Source: Psoroptes ovis (lineage: Eukaryota > Arthropoda > Arachnida > Sarcoptiformes > Psoroptidae). From it: a DNA stretch of 64,000 bases. The stretch lies in assembly GCA_002943765.1 (NCBI GenBank), contig PQWQ01000012.1, forward strand, positions 434,001 through 498,000, given 5' to 3'. The notes beneath the pieces were generated by a model. It saw nothing but the letters and a program-made list of their open reading frames with translations. It was not told the origin of the DNA and did not search any database. The position numbers and the translations under genes were made by a program. Shown one piece after another: positions 51,527 through 62,743 of this stretch. The stretch's first letter is position 1, and the number at the start of each line of letters is the position of its first letter.

Positions 51527-54500
51527 ATGGATGCACCACCATCAATCCGAATGACAAAACATCGATCATCAATCGCATCAATTCCGATCAATCATATTAA
51601 TTCTAATATGACTCGCCGCAGATCATCAATATTTCCACAATATCTTCGCCGCTCGGAGCGTAAAGATTCAATATTTCAATCAGAATCGACAAAAATTCTT
51701 TATCCATATCCGATTGATGAACGAAGACCAGGTGATTATTATGATCATGGCGATGATGATGATCGACAAAATGAAAATATTGCTTTGAAATTTGGTTGGA
51801 TTAATGGTGTTTATGTGAGTGATTCAATATCATTAACAATTGACTGATATTCTGATTGACCAAATTTAGATTCGAACCGTCTTGAACATCTTTGGTGTCA
51901 TGTTATTTCTTCGTATGGGTTGGATAACTGGAAATGCAGGCATTCGTACGTTGATATATTTGCTTTCTTTGATTTGAAATTAATTTCAATTCTTAAAAGT
52001 CGGATCAATTTGTATCATTTTGCTATCAACATTGCTTACATTTTGTACAACACTATCAATGTCGGCCATTTGTACGAATGGTGAAATCGGTACCGGTGGT
52101 ATTTATTATATGATTAGTCGAAGTCTTGGTGCTGAAGCTGGTTCAATGATCGGCATCATATTTTCACTGGCAAATGCTGTATTAGTATCATTGAATTTGG
52201 TCGGTGCTGCTGAAACTACTGCACAATTATTGGAGGTATGTATCCATCGATTATTTTAGGGTCAATTAATCGAATTCCATAATTAACTTCGAACTAATTT
52301 AATCCAAATGATTGAATGATTAATTGGTCAATCAATTAATAATCATCATCCATAATTATCACCAAGTCAACAAACATTACAATCACAGATAATTTCGATA
52401 ATGATATACGATTACATGGAACAATATTTTTAATTATTGTTGCAATCATACCATTAATAGGTATGGATTGGGAAGCCAAAGTGAGTGAATTGTAATTCCA
52501 AAACAAATTACTCAGATAATTCAAAAATTTCAAACAATCCTGATAGGCCATGTTTGTGCTATTAATCATATTAATTGTTGCCATTTGTAATTATATAATC
52601 GGTACAATCATACCACCAACAAATGAACAAATATCGACTGGAAATCTTGGCTGGAAACGTAATTATTATCATTGATTAGTATATGATCGATTGGTTTCAA
52701 TTAATCAATTCTTCGATTGTAAATTCATAGCACAAATATTCATGTCAAATTTATTTGGACAATATCAAAGTAGTTTGGCTGAAATATTTTCCGTATTTTT
52801 CCCTTCGGTTATCGGTATATTTGCCGGTGCAAGTATGAGCGGTGATCTTCGTGATCCGAATGCAGCCATACCTAAAGGAACATTTTTGGCCATATTTACA
52901 ACATCATCCATTTATATTGTACTGGTATTGTCATTAGGTTTTACCATATTACCATATGCAACAGGAATTTACGAACAAATGGTTAATTTGTCTTATCCAA
53001 TAAATTTTACAAAATTATGCAACAATAATTTCATTGATAATTGTCCATATGGTTTAATTAATGATTATCATGTAAGGTGTATTAATTTTTGATTTAATTC
53101 AATTACTTAATAATTCCTTAAATTCATTCGCATAGACAATGTCACAAAGTTCAGCATGGGGACCATTGATCTATGCCGGCATCTATGCAGCCACCATATC
53201 AAGCGCTCTTGGTTCATATGTTTGTGCACCAAGAATATTTCAAGCCCTTTGTGAAGATAAACTATTTCCATATATTGAATTTTTTGCCAAAGGTTATGGT
53301 AAAAATAATGATCCAAAACGTGGCTATTTGTTGACATTTATCATAGCATTAATATTCATAATGATTGGCAAAGTTAACCTTATAGCACCGATTATATCAA
53401 ATTTTTTCATTGCATCATTTTGCCTCGTAAATGTCACCTGTTTTCATGCATCATTTGTTGGTTCACCATCATTTCGGCCAACATTTAAATATTATAACCA
53501 ATGGATTAGCCTGTTGACTGGCCTTTTATGTATTGTAATAATGTTTTATTTAGAATGGATATCAGCGTTGATTACCGTCGTCGTAATGTGTTTAATTTAT
53601 TTTTATATATCGAAAAAAGGCCCAGGTAAATATACCGAAATCGTGTATTTTCAATTGCCAAAACAGCTGACATTAATCCATTATTCCATGATAATAGATG
53701 TCAACTGGGGTACATCGACCAAAGGACAAGTATATAAAAATGCATTATTTTCAGCATTACGGTTGACACATACCAAAGATCATGTAAAAAATTTTCGTCC
53801 ATCAATCCTACTGTTGACTGGTAATCCAAGTGCTCGAATACCGTTGGTAGAATTTGCAAACAATATTACCATACATCGTAGCTTGTTGATGATTGGTCAT
53901 ATCATTGATTATGATATCCCAAAACAAACCAGAGATAAAGTAATTGAATCACAATATGAATGGATGTTGAAACGAAAGATTAAAGCATTTTACATCCTAC
54001 TACAATCACCATCGTTGAATGATGGCTGTAAAATAATGGCACAATGTGCTGGTCTTGGACAAAAGCTGTCACCAAACATAATCATGTTAGGTATTGATTA
54101 TGGTCAAATTTCATTTTACGAATACAAGATCTAAACAAAACCCTTTTTACTCACCTTGACTCTAAACAGGATACAAATCAAGTTGGCATGATTGTATTGT
54201 TGAAGACTTGATCGATTATTATAATGTTATTATGTAAGTTTTTGATAGATTCGAACTAAATTAAATTTAATTCAATCACAAATTTCATTTGTAAGAACAA
54301 CAAACGAAATGACACTGGGCATAATCATCTTACGTATTCAAGAAGGCTTGGATTATGCAGATTTTTTTAGCGATCTCCAGGCGATAGCAATCGCAGGATC
54401 AAAGATAGTGAATGATAATAATTCAAAAGATCATGAACATTTAAATATAAAATTATCAAAAATATCTGAAACATTTGATGATGATGATAATGGTGATGGT

Positions 54501-55548
54501 GGTAGAAAAGATGGTAAAATCGTTGATAATAGAATGCTGAAGGATTTGGCGCCAATCACAAACAATAACAAAGACTCAAAGCATCACAACAATAAAACAT
54601 CAACAACAACAACAAAAATGATGAGCAAAATTCAAGCTGAATCAATGATCAGAAGTAGGTGATTTGATGCATTGTTTTTGGATGATAATTTTCACTGATC
54701 AAAATTAATTTCACTATTTAAATGTCATTCGAAGACCTCATACCACGCGATGCAATCGATGCTATCAATCAATTTAGTGACAGACAAAAATCCGGTTCAA
54801 TCGATGTTTGGTGGTTGACCGAAGATGGTGGCCTTACATTGTTGATTCCATATTTGCTGAATGTCCACTATAATTGGAGTGATTGTCGAATGCGTATATT
54901 TTGTTTGACACAAAACAATGATCATGTTGAATCGATTAAACATAAGTAAAGTTACAATTTGATTGATAAATTGATTAATTTCAATTTAAAATTTCAAATC
55001 ATTTTCATTAATTTCAATAATTTTCAGTATGATTGAACTATTAAAACGTCAACGTATACCATTCAAAGATTTGACAGTGATATCTGAATCTGAATTACAG
55101 CCATCTGAACAAAGTAAACGCCTGTTTCGTGAAATAATTGAAAAATTTTTGACAATTAATCATTCATCGATTAAAGTGACGAAATCTGATTTGGTTGAAT
55201 ATGAACGAATGGTAAGCCATCTACATGAATTAATTGATTAATTAACCAACTAATTAATTTTCCCACCGACCAATTAGACAAACAAATATATTCAAATACG
55301 TGATCAATTAATGTTACATTCGAAATTATCAACATTGATCGTAATGTAAGTGTTCCATGAGTATTTTTCATGTCCGAACTAATTGATCAGGGTCATTTCT
55401 GTAATGATAATTCAACAGGACATTACCATTACCACATCGTAAAATTGTTGCATCACTTTACATGTCATGGCTAGAAACGTTGACCAAAGATATGCCACCA
55501 TTTTTATTCGTTCGTGGACATCAAAATGTGTTGTCTGGTGATGATTGA
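51527..55548 (+). CDS. Na-K-Cl cotransporter (SLC12 family, NKCC-like)
   Basis: Fourteen exons, all joins in phase: 51527-51814, 51870-51945, 52000-52235, 52367-52480, 52547-52658, 52731-53071, 53136-53625, 53698-54090, 54170-54233, 54296-54654, 54735-54945, 55028-55211, 55278-55345 and 55419-55548, giving 1021 residues. Signatures are FGWINGV and VLNIFGVMLFLR (TM1), NGEIGTGGIYYMISRSLG (TM2-3), GDLRDPNAAIPKGT (TM6), SSALGSYVCAPRIFQALC, FAKGYGKNNDPKRGY and APIISNFF, then the cytoplasmic domain DHVKNFRPSILLLTG, IDVWWLTEDGGLTLLIPYLL and the end DMPPFLFVRGHQNVL. These match NKCC rather than KCC or SLC12A9. The protein carries out electroneutral chloride uptake with sodium and potassium across the plasma membrane. 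The N-terminus is short (about 88 residues before TM1), with RRRSSIF but no RFxV kinase-docking motif seen. Introns are 54-131 nt. Confidence 0.92.
53626..53697 (+). other. Stop-free, in-frame 72-nt intron of the cotransporter
   Basis: GTAAAT at 53626 and ATAATAG at 53697 remove 24 codons. Removal gives KKGPDVNWGTS, matching the NKCC junction KPDVNWGSS. Retention would still be open and add 24 residues. Confidence 0.8.
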
Positions 55549-55650
55549 TTCAATCGAATTGAACTTGATCATCCATCTGGCGTCGGGATTTCGAAATTCA
55601 ATTCAATTTCAAAATTTGAATAGTTTTGGTTTGATAATTTATTTTTTAAT

Positions 55651-55656
55651 AATAAA
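55651..55656 (+). terminator. Poly(A) signal of the cotransporter
   Basis: AATAAA 103 bases after the stop. Another lies at 55663-55668. Confidence 0.5.
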
Positions 55657-55781
55657 AACAATAATAAAATTAAAATCAACAATTATTGAACAACATTCGG
55701 GACAAGTTTGGTTAAATTATATAAGATCATGGCTTGATTATATTAAAACAATTGAATTGAATTAATTAACTGTTTAATGGC

Positions 55782-56149
55782 TTACTGTACATAATTATTC
55801 ATTGATTTTATTGTTAATGATGATAATAATTTATCTTTGGCCACTGGTTTTGATAAATAAATTTTCAATTTTTTATAATTATCCGTCATTATGAAACCAT
55901 TATCACTGTATAATGCAAATGGTATCGTATTGTCAATGTGTAGCAGTTCTAACCAAACAAATATCGATATATTATCAGTGTATAATTCTAAATCATATAC
56001 ATAAACATTTTGACCATTTTTTGTTGGGCCATTTCACTTTGATCGAGAATATTTTCGGCATCCTTAACAAGGTTCATATGTTTGAAATTGGATAATAATA
56101 GAATGGAAATTTTCACGTTGTAATTGTTGCCGGTCGATTGTACCATTAA
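55782..56149 (-). pseudogene. Beta-mannosidase C-terminal remnant, frameshifted and truncated
   Basis: The minus strand encodes the last ~120 residues of a glycoside hydrolase family 2 beta-mannosidase. VYVYDLELYTDNISIFVWLE and LYSDNGFIMTDNYKKLKIYL parallel the C-terminal FDLE...FVWLDV...SDNGFLMT segment of lysosomal beta-mannosidases, and a TAA stop follows at 55784-55782. The preceding piece LLLSNFKHMNLVKDAENI (compare LLSPTNYHFLSSPKEA) is in another frame. The frames meet at a six-base T run (A on the coding strand), 56017-56022, where one missing base explains the shift. Upstream there is a TGA at 56152-56150, no acceptor, and no earlier catalytic domain in the following 6 kb. I infer a decayed 3' fragment; a sequencing error could explain the frameshift but not the missing front. 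Confidence 0.7.
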
Positions 56150-56961
56150 TCATTTCGCGAAAATACATCATTGTCATTGTTAAATCCATAATTTTAATAT
56201 TGATTTTGACGATTGTTGATTTTGAGGATATTATCATTTATTATTACTTTGAATCGTAACTAAATCTCCGTGATAATGGTGAGTTTTTCAAAAAAAAAAA
56301 AAAAAAAATTATTTCAAAAATTTGAAATCTTAAGTTTATCATCAATAGATGACAGCATTGTGCTCAAATTCAAATTTTTACAATTTTAAAATTTTAAAAT
56401 TTTAAAAATTTCGCGCTCACTCTAACAAAATGAATGAAGTACAAGAAATCAATACGAATACGAATATTTTATAAACTCGTTCAAAATATTTTCGATTATT
56501 TTGCTTTGATACATTAATGTATTTGTTTGTTTTTATTTATTTATTTATTTATTCATTTTCTCTTTCTTCAAAATAATCATTCATGATTGAAATATTGAAT
56601 TTTGGATGAATGATTACATTTGGCAATAAGGTAAGAGTATGACAGTTAACATGACATAACAGTTACAGCCACTGTTATGTGTTTACTTGAATATGTTATC
56701 AGTCATACAAAATTGTGATTCAACCAAAAAAAATATATTCAAAAAATAAAAATTAATTTCATTTAAAATTTTGGAATATTACCAAATATCCAAATTCCGC
56801 CATCACAATAATAATAATAATAATGATGATGGTGGTGGTGAGTAGGTGGTGAAAGCATTAGAAATATCGAAAAATTTCAATTAAAATCAATCTCAAATAA
56901 TAATTACAATTATAATGGTATCTAACTAATTGTTTTTATTTATATTGTCATTTAGATTCTA

Positions 56962-57008
56962 TTGGGTTGTCCCATAAGTTCTTGCCGTTTTTCATCGATT
57001 TTTTTTCA
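56962..57008 (+). mobile_element. Half copy of the palindromic mariner-type MITE (copy 5)
   Basis: Only the left arm (TTGGGTTGTCCCATAAGTTC...GCCGTTTTT) is present. No matching right arm was seen nearby. Confidence 0.7.
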
Positions 57009-57269
57009 AATGAATTCAAATCTTTTCTTTTTATTTATCATTATTTATTAATCACTCATCAATATATTAATTAGAATCAAATGAAATTAATGATTATAAT
57101 AATAATTATGGTGGTGGTGATGATGATGATGATGATGATGATGTTGGTGGCAGAAAAATGATTAAAACAATGAAATAATCGAATTAAAATTGAAGATTAT
57201 AATACAAATCATCATCATCATCGAATACATCAAAAAACATCAAAATTATCATCAATACAAAAACATTAA

Positions 57270-57424
57270 TTAACCCTTAGCACTCGAAGCATTTACAGCG
57301 CAAGCAAGCCAGCAGCTCGACAATTTTTCACACTCATGTAAAATGGTGACTGAGCGGCACCTATCGAGTTGCCGCATTACATCTTATGGTGAGTGATGCT
57401 CACCGCTCGAGTTTTAAGGGTTAA
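57270..57424 (+). mobile_element. TTAA-flanked piggyBac-type MITE, copy B
   Basis: TTAA borders with CCCTTAGCACTCGAAGC at the left and CTCGAGTTTTAAGGG at the right. Almost the same sequence and orientation as copy D, differing at a few bases, which implies recent spread. Confidence 0.88.
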
Positions 57425-58726
57425 TAATATTAAAAAATGTTAAAATGTTAAAATGTTTGTTCTTTACAGCGTAAAACATTTGTAAATCTTCAAAATAATT
57501 CTTATGATAATAATAAAGATAAATAAATAACAATAACATCGATGATGATGATGATGATGAATATTATGAGAAAATTAAATTCTTGTACAAATATTCGAAA
57601 TAATTCTTCAACAAATAATGTTAACCTTTAAATAATGCTAACAACAATGTTTGTACTATCATCATCAACAACAATGATGATGGTATTAGTATTATAATGT
57701 GGTTGTAATGATATAATAATAATCAAATGTTGGACCATCAACAACAATAACAAACAGTACATTGTCTACAATAGACATTTCCTTAGTTTTGAAAATTTCA
57801 AACATCGAATGGTATGAATTCTATTTGGCAAATAAAAATAGGTCTGTATTGAAATAATTATTATTTTTGTTTGATTTTTATACACCCACACACACACATA
57901 CATTGAATTGTAATTCAAAACTAAGAATATTCCTATTTTTGAAGAGTTTTTGATGATTATGACGATAATGGTGAATGATTCATTCATGTTCAATCAATAT
58001 GTTCAATGCTCTGAATATTTTTTAAAATTTTTATTTTTTTTCCTTTTTATTTTTGAAAAAGTCAAAATTTTTAGCATATCAATGATAATATACACAAGAG
58101 TATTATGTAGAGTATTGTTGTTTCATTTTTCACCTCTCGAGTTTCTCACAAAATCTTAAATCTTTGGGTTTTTCTTTTTTCCAAAGAATCTCCGAAGAAA
58201 GTTTTTCTTCAACTTTTTTTTTAATCCTTGCTTTCATTTGTTTTCGAACCCCAAAATGCTGTCTATCCCATCTGTCCAAAGTCTCAAAGCAACAACCATA
58301 ATATTGTTGGATCCGTTGAGAATATTCTTTAACGAAAATTCCCTTTACGAAAGCCATATGAATATATTCCATTCATTTGAAAGATATAAATATTAATAAA
58401 TTTTACCAAATTTTATCCCTATCCTTATTCTCTCTCTTTCTGTGACTACACTGTTGTCTCACATTTTTTTTTTTTTTTTTTTTGAATCATAAATATTCAA
58501 TTTTTGAATCTATTTAATCTAATTCATATGTCTATTAAATTCTATTAAAATATAGTAATACAACAAATATAGTAATCCATAGAGATATCAGCTGCACGCA
58601 ATGTTTTATATTATGTCAAAATGGTATTGTAGAATATTGTAAAAATTTGTGATTTTAGTCTTTTGCACATGATTATAATAATGATCCATTAAATGGTAAT
58701 GATAATCCGAAATAGAATTAATGATA

Positions 58727-58895
58727 TTAACCCTTAGTGGTTGGCAACTATTTTGGCTGTATGAGCCAGTAGCTCTAAGCAATTTTGTGATGCGCTGAGT
58801 GAGTCACTTACATCTGGTGCCTTAGAGGCGCCAGTCGTCCTGCAGCTTAAAAAGTAGAGGCGAGTGAGACTCGCCATTGGTCCACTAAGGGTTAA
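58727..58895. mobile_element. TTAA-flanked MITE, divergent member (copy C)
   Basis: Same TTAA target and CCCTTAGTGG...CCACTAAGGG ends, but a different core with GCGAGTGAGACTCGC inverted repeats. Terminal repeats are about 11 bp and perfect. Probably mobilised by the same transposase as copies A, B and D. Confidence 0.8.
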
Positions 58896-59523
58896 TACAA
58901 GTGATAACTCCAAAAAATATTAATACTAAATGGTTATAAATGGTAAAAATCAACAACAACAACAAGAACAAGAAGAATGTTTACCCTTTGAAATGGATGA
59001 TAAGTTTGTCGATTGTTTACTGATAATCGAAATTTCAATGAATTTTATTTCTCATGTGCAATCTTCAAAGAATCTTCAAAGAATTCATATGATTCTTTCG
59101 ATTTGATTCGGTATTATGGATTCGTAAAATATTAATCCATAAATCAATCAATCAATCATTTAAATAATTGATCCGTGTCGCAGGCAATTGAGTATCAATC
59201 ATTGTTGGAAAAGAAAATTTACCACTAAATCCGATATACGGTAGTCATACGGTATATTTTTATGGGAATTATTGACATTCGGCATGGCCTTTTGTTACAG
59301 TTTTGATTGATGATAAGGTTTTTTTTTCACTGTTCTTTAAAATTCTATTTATACCTCTTTACGGATGGATTCGATTCTCTCATTTCATTTTCGCAATCAT
59401 AGTCCATATCATATCGTGGACTTTGTCATTTTTCGTTTAAATTTACCTCAAACATTGCAATACATGCATTTCTCATGCATGTTTTTTTTTGACATTTTGA
59501 GTAAATCCAATTTGAAATATATA

Positions 59524-59603
59524 TTAGGTTGTCCGATAAGTTCTTGCCAATTTTCTTATGATTCCCTATACTATAATCGGCAAAAACTTTACGGACAACC
59601 TAA
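59524..59603. mobile_element. Palindromic mariner-type MITE, copy 6
   Basis: TTAGGTTGTCCGATAAGTTC left arm, TTTACGGACAACCTAA right end, TA on both flanks. The arms are more diverged from each other than in copy 4. Confidence 0.85.
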
Positions 59604-59730
59604 TAGATTAATTTAACTATATTTCAAATTCATTCATTCATTTATTATCATTATTATTTTCATATTTTTCTATTGAATTCTGGAATTTCAAACATCATAT
59701 TTTTCATGTAATTTCTGAAATTTTAATAGG

Positions 59731-59731
<1 letters not shown>

Positions 59732-59767
<36 letters not shown>
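59732..59767. repeat. (TG)18 microsatellite
   Basis: An uninterrupted TG dinucleotide run of 36 bases, the longest in the window. Confidence 0.95.
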
Positions 59768-59768
<1 letters not shown>

Positions 59769-60436
59769 CTCAATTTCTTTATTTCGCCTAGATATGAATG
59801 GTTTGTAAAATTCACATGGTTTGTAAAATTTGATCTGGATAATTGACAATTAAATTAAATTGATAATTTAAATATTTAATAATTTAAATTTAAATTGAAT
59901 TTGGATTTAAATTTTTCATGTTTCACAACAGAACCGTAATCAACATTCACAATTATTTGATTAAATTAATGTGATTTTAGATTTAATAATTGTTGATGAT
60001 GAACTGACGAATTATATAATAACGGTCAATCAACCATAATAATAATAGGTAAGAAATGATATACCAATGATCAATGGAACTATGATGGATATATGCAGCG
60101 AAATGATTCCAATATTTTTTCAATCAATTCAATTGCATAATAATCTCATTTTGGCATCATTAATTCAAATGTATACTTTTTTTTTCTTAAGAAAATCGAG
60201 CAAATCGATTCTGGATCTAAACTTTTAATTAATTGGTTATTTGTTCACCTATTGATTTATCTTTTAATTGACAAGTTTTTCTGGCTGATTTTTGTTTTGA
60301 TTTCGATTCAAAACTTTAAACTTTACAACACAAAAACAAACTAACACTAACAAACAAATTGATAAAATACAATGAACTTTAAATTTTTTTTCAATGTATT
60401 TCAATTGTATTTATTTGAACAAAAACAAAAATTTAT

Positions 60437-60591
60437 TTAACCCTTAGCACTCGAAGCATTTACAGCGCAAGCAAGCCAACAGCTCGACAATTTTTCACAC
60501 TAATGTAAATTGGTGACTGAGCGGCGCCTATCGAGTTGCTGCATTACATCTTATGGTGAGTGATGCTCACCGCTCGAGTTTTAAGGGTTAA
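60437..60591 (+). mobile_element. TTAA-flanked piggyBac-type MITE, copy D
   Basis: Same orientation as copy B, with TTAA duplications at 60437-60440 and 60588-60591. The interior carries GGTGAGTGATGCTCACC, a short inverted repeat shared with copies A and B. Confidence 0.88.
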
Positions 60592-61710
60592 TTTCTAATA
60601 TATTTTTTTTTGTTTTCGATTGTTTTTCTTGAATATTTTTGTGTGTGTTTGTTAGTTTGTTGTTGAAATTCAATTAACAACAACAACAACAAAACAATCA
60701 TTCAAAACATTTCAAAACAATCAACTTGAAAAACAAAAACGACAGCAAATCGTGAACAATGTGTAATTGAAAATAATTTCAATTTCATTCGTAGTAGTTC
60801 ACATTTCGTTGTTTTGTCAAAAAAAAGTTTAATCGAAAACTTTTGTATAAATACACAATTAATTCTATTTTTGGTCATTTGATTGAAAAATAATTTTTAT
60901 AATTATTATTATGTTTTTATAGCCAATGTTCAAACAAAATGTGTATTGTTTTGGACAATCATTGGTTCTCATTGAATGTTTTGATCTATTTATTCATTGA
61001 TTCATTTGAATGTTGTATCAACATTGTATTGAATGTCATCAATGATCGTTTGATCAATCATTGAATCATTTACCCTCATTGATTTTTGTTTTTAGTTTAA
61101 TTTTTTTTTTTAGTTAATTGCAGCTATTGTCATCAGTGATAATTCTCTCGAAGTGCATTCAAACTTGAAATCAATACATTTTTTTTCGTAAGATTAATAT
61201 ATCGGTTTTGCTTATGAAATGGATTTAGCCCGGATTCAGATTCAGTGTTTATGAAAAGTTTTAAAAAAGCAAAAGTAAACTTTTTGAAAATCATATTCAT
61301 TCACTTTTACTTTTACTATTCACCATCAACTTTAGGGTACCGATATAGGGATTTGACAAGACTGTTTAAGGGTGGCATGGCTGATATGACCATACCTATG
61401 AAAATGGTATGAAACTATTTTTTTGGAATTCAAGAATTTCATTATTAAAACAAATCGATTGCTGAAGATGAAAATGTACGTCTAAGAAGACGATCAACCC
61501 ATTCACATTCATCATAAAATATCATCAGCATATTTTCATTTAGAACAACAAATGTTTGGTTTTCATTCATATTTTTTCTTTATTTCTATTGTTTTCTAAT
61601 ATTCATATTCATATTTAATTTCAATTCAATTATCGTTCAATTGAATGTTTACACAAATAATAATAATAATAATAATGATTATGATCATCATTGAATTTTA
61701 CAGAATAATA

Positions 61711-61791
61711 TTGGGTTGTCCGCAAAGTTCTTGCCGATTATATCGTTGGAAAATCATTGGAAAATCGGTAAGAACTTATGGGACAACCTAA
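61711..61791. mobile_element. Palindromic mariner-type MITE, copy 7
   Basis: TTGGGTTGTCCGCAAAGTTC left end and CTTATGGGACAACCTAA right end, TA flanks. The left arm has several changes while the right arm keeps the consensus. Confidence 0.85.
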
Positions 61792-62743
61792 TAAATTATC
61801 ATCATATTGAATTAAATAACAGTTTTCAAAGACCGAAACATCAATTCACTACAGACAGGATTACCCCCTTATTTTTCCATCATAATGGATTTTCACAATG
61901 TCATCATTGAATCATTGAATTCTTTACAAATACTGTAGCCATCAATAGTGTAGCAACAAAAATGGGTAAATATAACTGTATCGAAAATTTTCAATTTATG
62001 ATTTCGATAATCACATTTCGATCATTGATTTATTTGATCATCATTTCATTTATCTGATCATTTGATGATCACATTTGTCAATACTGTTCATTGTATTGCG
62101 TTTGTCGTATGTGTATGCACATGTCTTCAATGCTGTTGTTATTCATCCAAAAGCTATTCTTTTTTTCTTTTTTTTTAATTATCATTAGAGTTCGTTCGCT
62201 CCTTCGTTTATTCCTTTTATTTTCATTAAAGAATTCTTTGACGATTAGATTATCAATCGTCAAATTACTGCATGTTCATAGCGAAAGAAAACTATAGTTT
62301 ACTATAGTCAAAGTTTCAATAGAATTGGAAAATTTCAAAACTTACCTCAATCGGATTCTCCTGGTGAGTTTTTCAAATTTATAAATTTTCTATTTTTAAA
62401 TTTGGCGCTAAAATAATGAAAATTTTATTGAAATTTGTCAAATTTCTTCATTTTTAAATGAAATTATTCAATCTTTATTAAATTTTATAGAAAAATAAAT
62501 CAAAATTTAATCAAAAATTTGATGAAAAAATAAAAATTTCATTAAAGTTCAATGTAAAATTTGATTTGATTAAGATTCAATTCAAATCAAAGATCTATTT
62601 TGAATTTAATGTTTATGAAATTTTCGTTAGCACAGATTTTTAGCATAAGGTTCATAATATATTGTTTGATTATTGTTTTCAAACTAAGATCATTGTTGTT
62701 GTTGTTGTTGTCGTCGTCGTTGATTGTTGTTATGATGATTATT

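Larger units (their letters stand above)
56150..62743. other. Gene-poor region with clustered MITEs
   Basis: 6.6 kb with no recognised gene. It contains three TTAA-type MITEs and three mariner-type MITE copies, GAT/ATG trinucleotide runs (57118-57142 and 57539-57560), a (TG)n tract at 59732-59767 and poly-T at 58464-58483. The minus-strand frame at 58372-58130 matches nothing I know. Confidence 0.5.

Noticed and set aside
56146..56188. Start of the frame MDLTMTMMYFREMING as an extension of the mannosidase remnant
   Set aside because: It is in a third frame and does not resemble the expected upstream part of the enzyme, so the remnant is kept to 55782-56149.
58130..58372. 80-codon minus-strand basic frame
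   Set aside because: No recognised motif, no splice context, and Lys/Glu runs from AT-rich sequence.
62340..62390. Possible 15-nt microexon on the minus strand (CACCAG|...|GTAAGT)
   Set aside because: Splice-like signals only; it lies after the GPCR stop and no coding partner was found.
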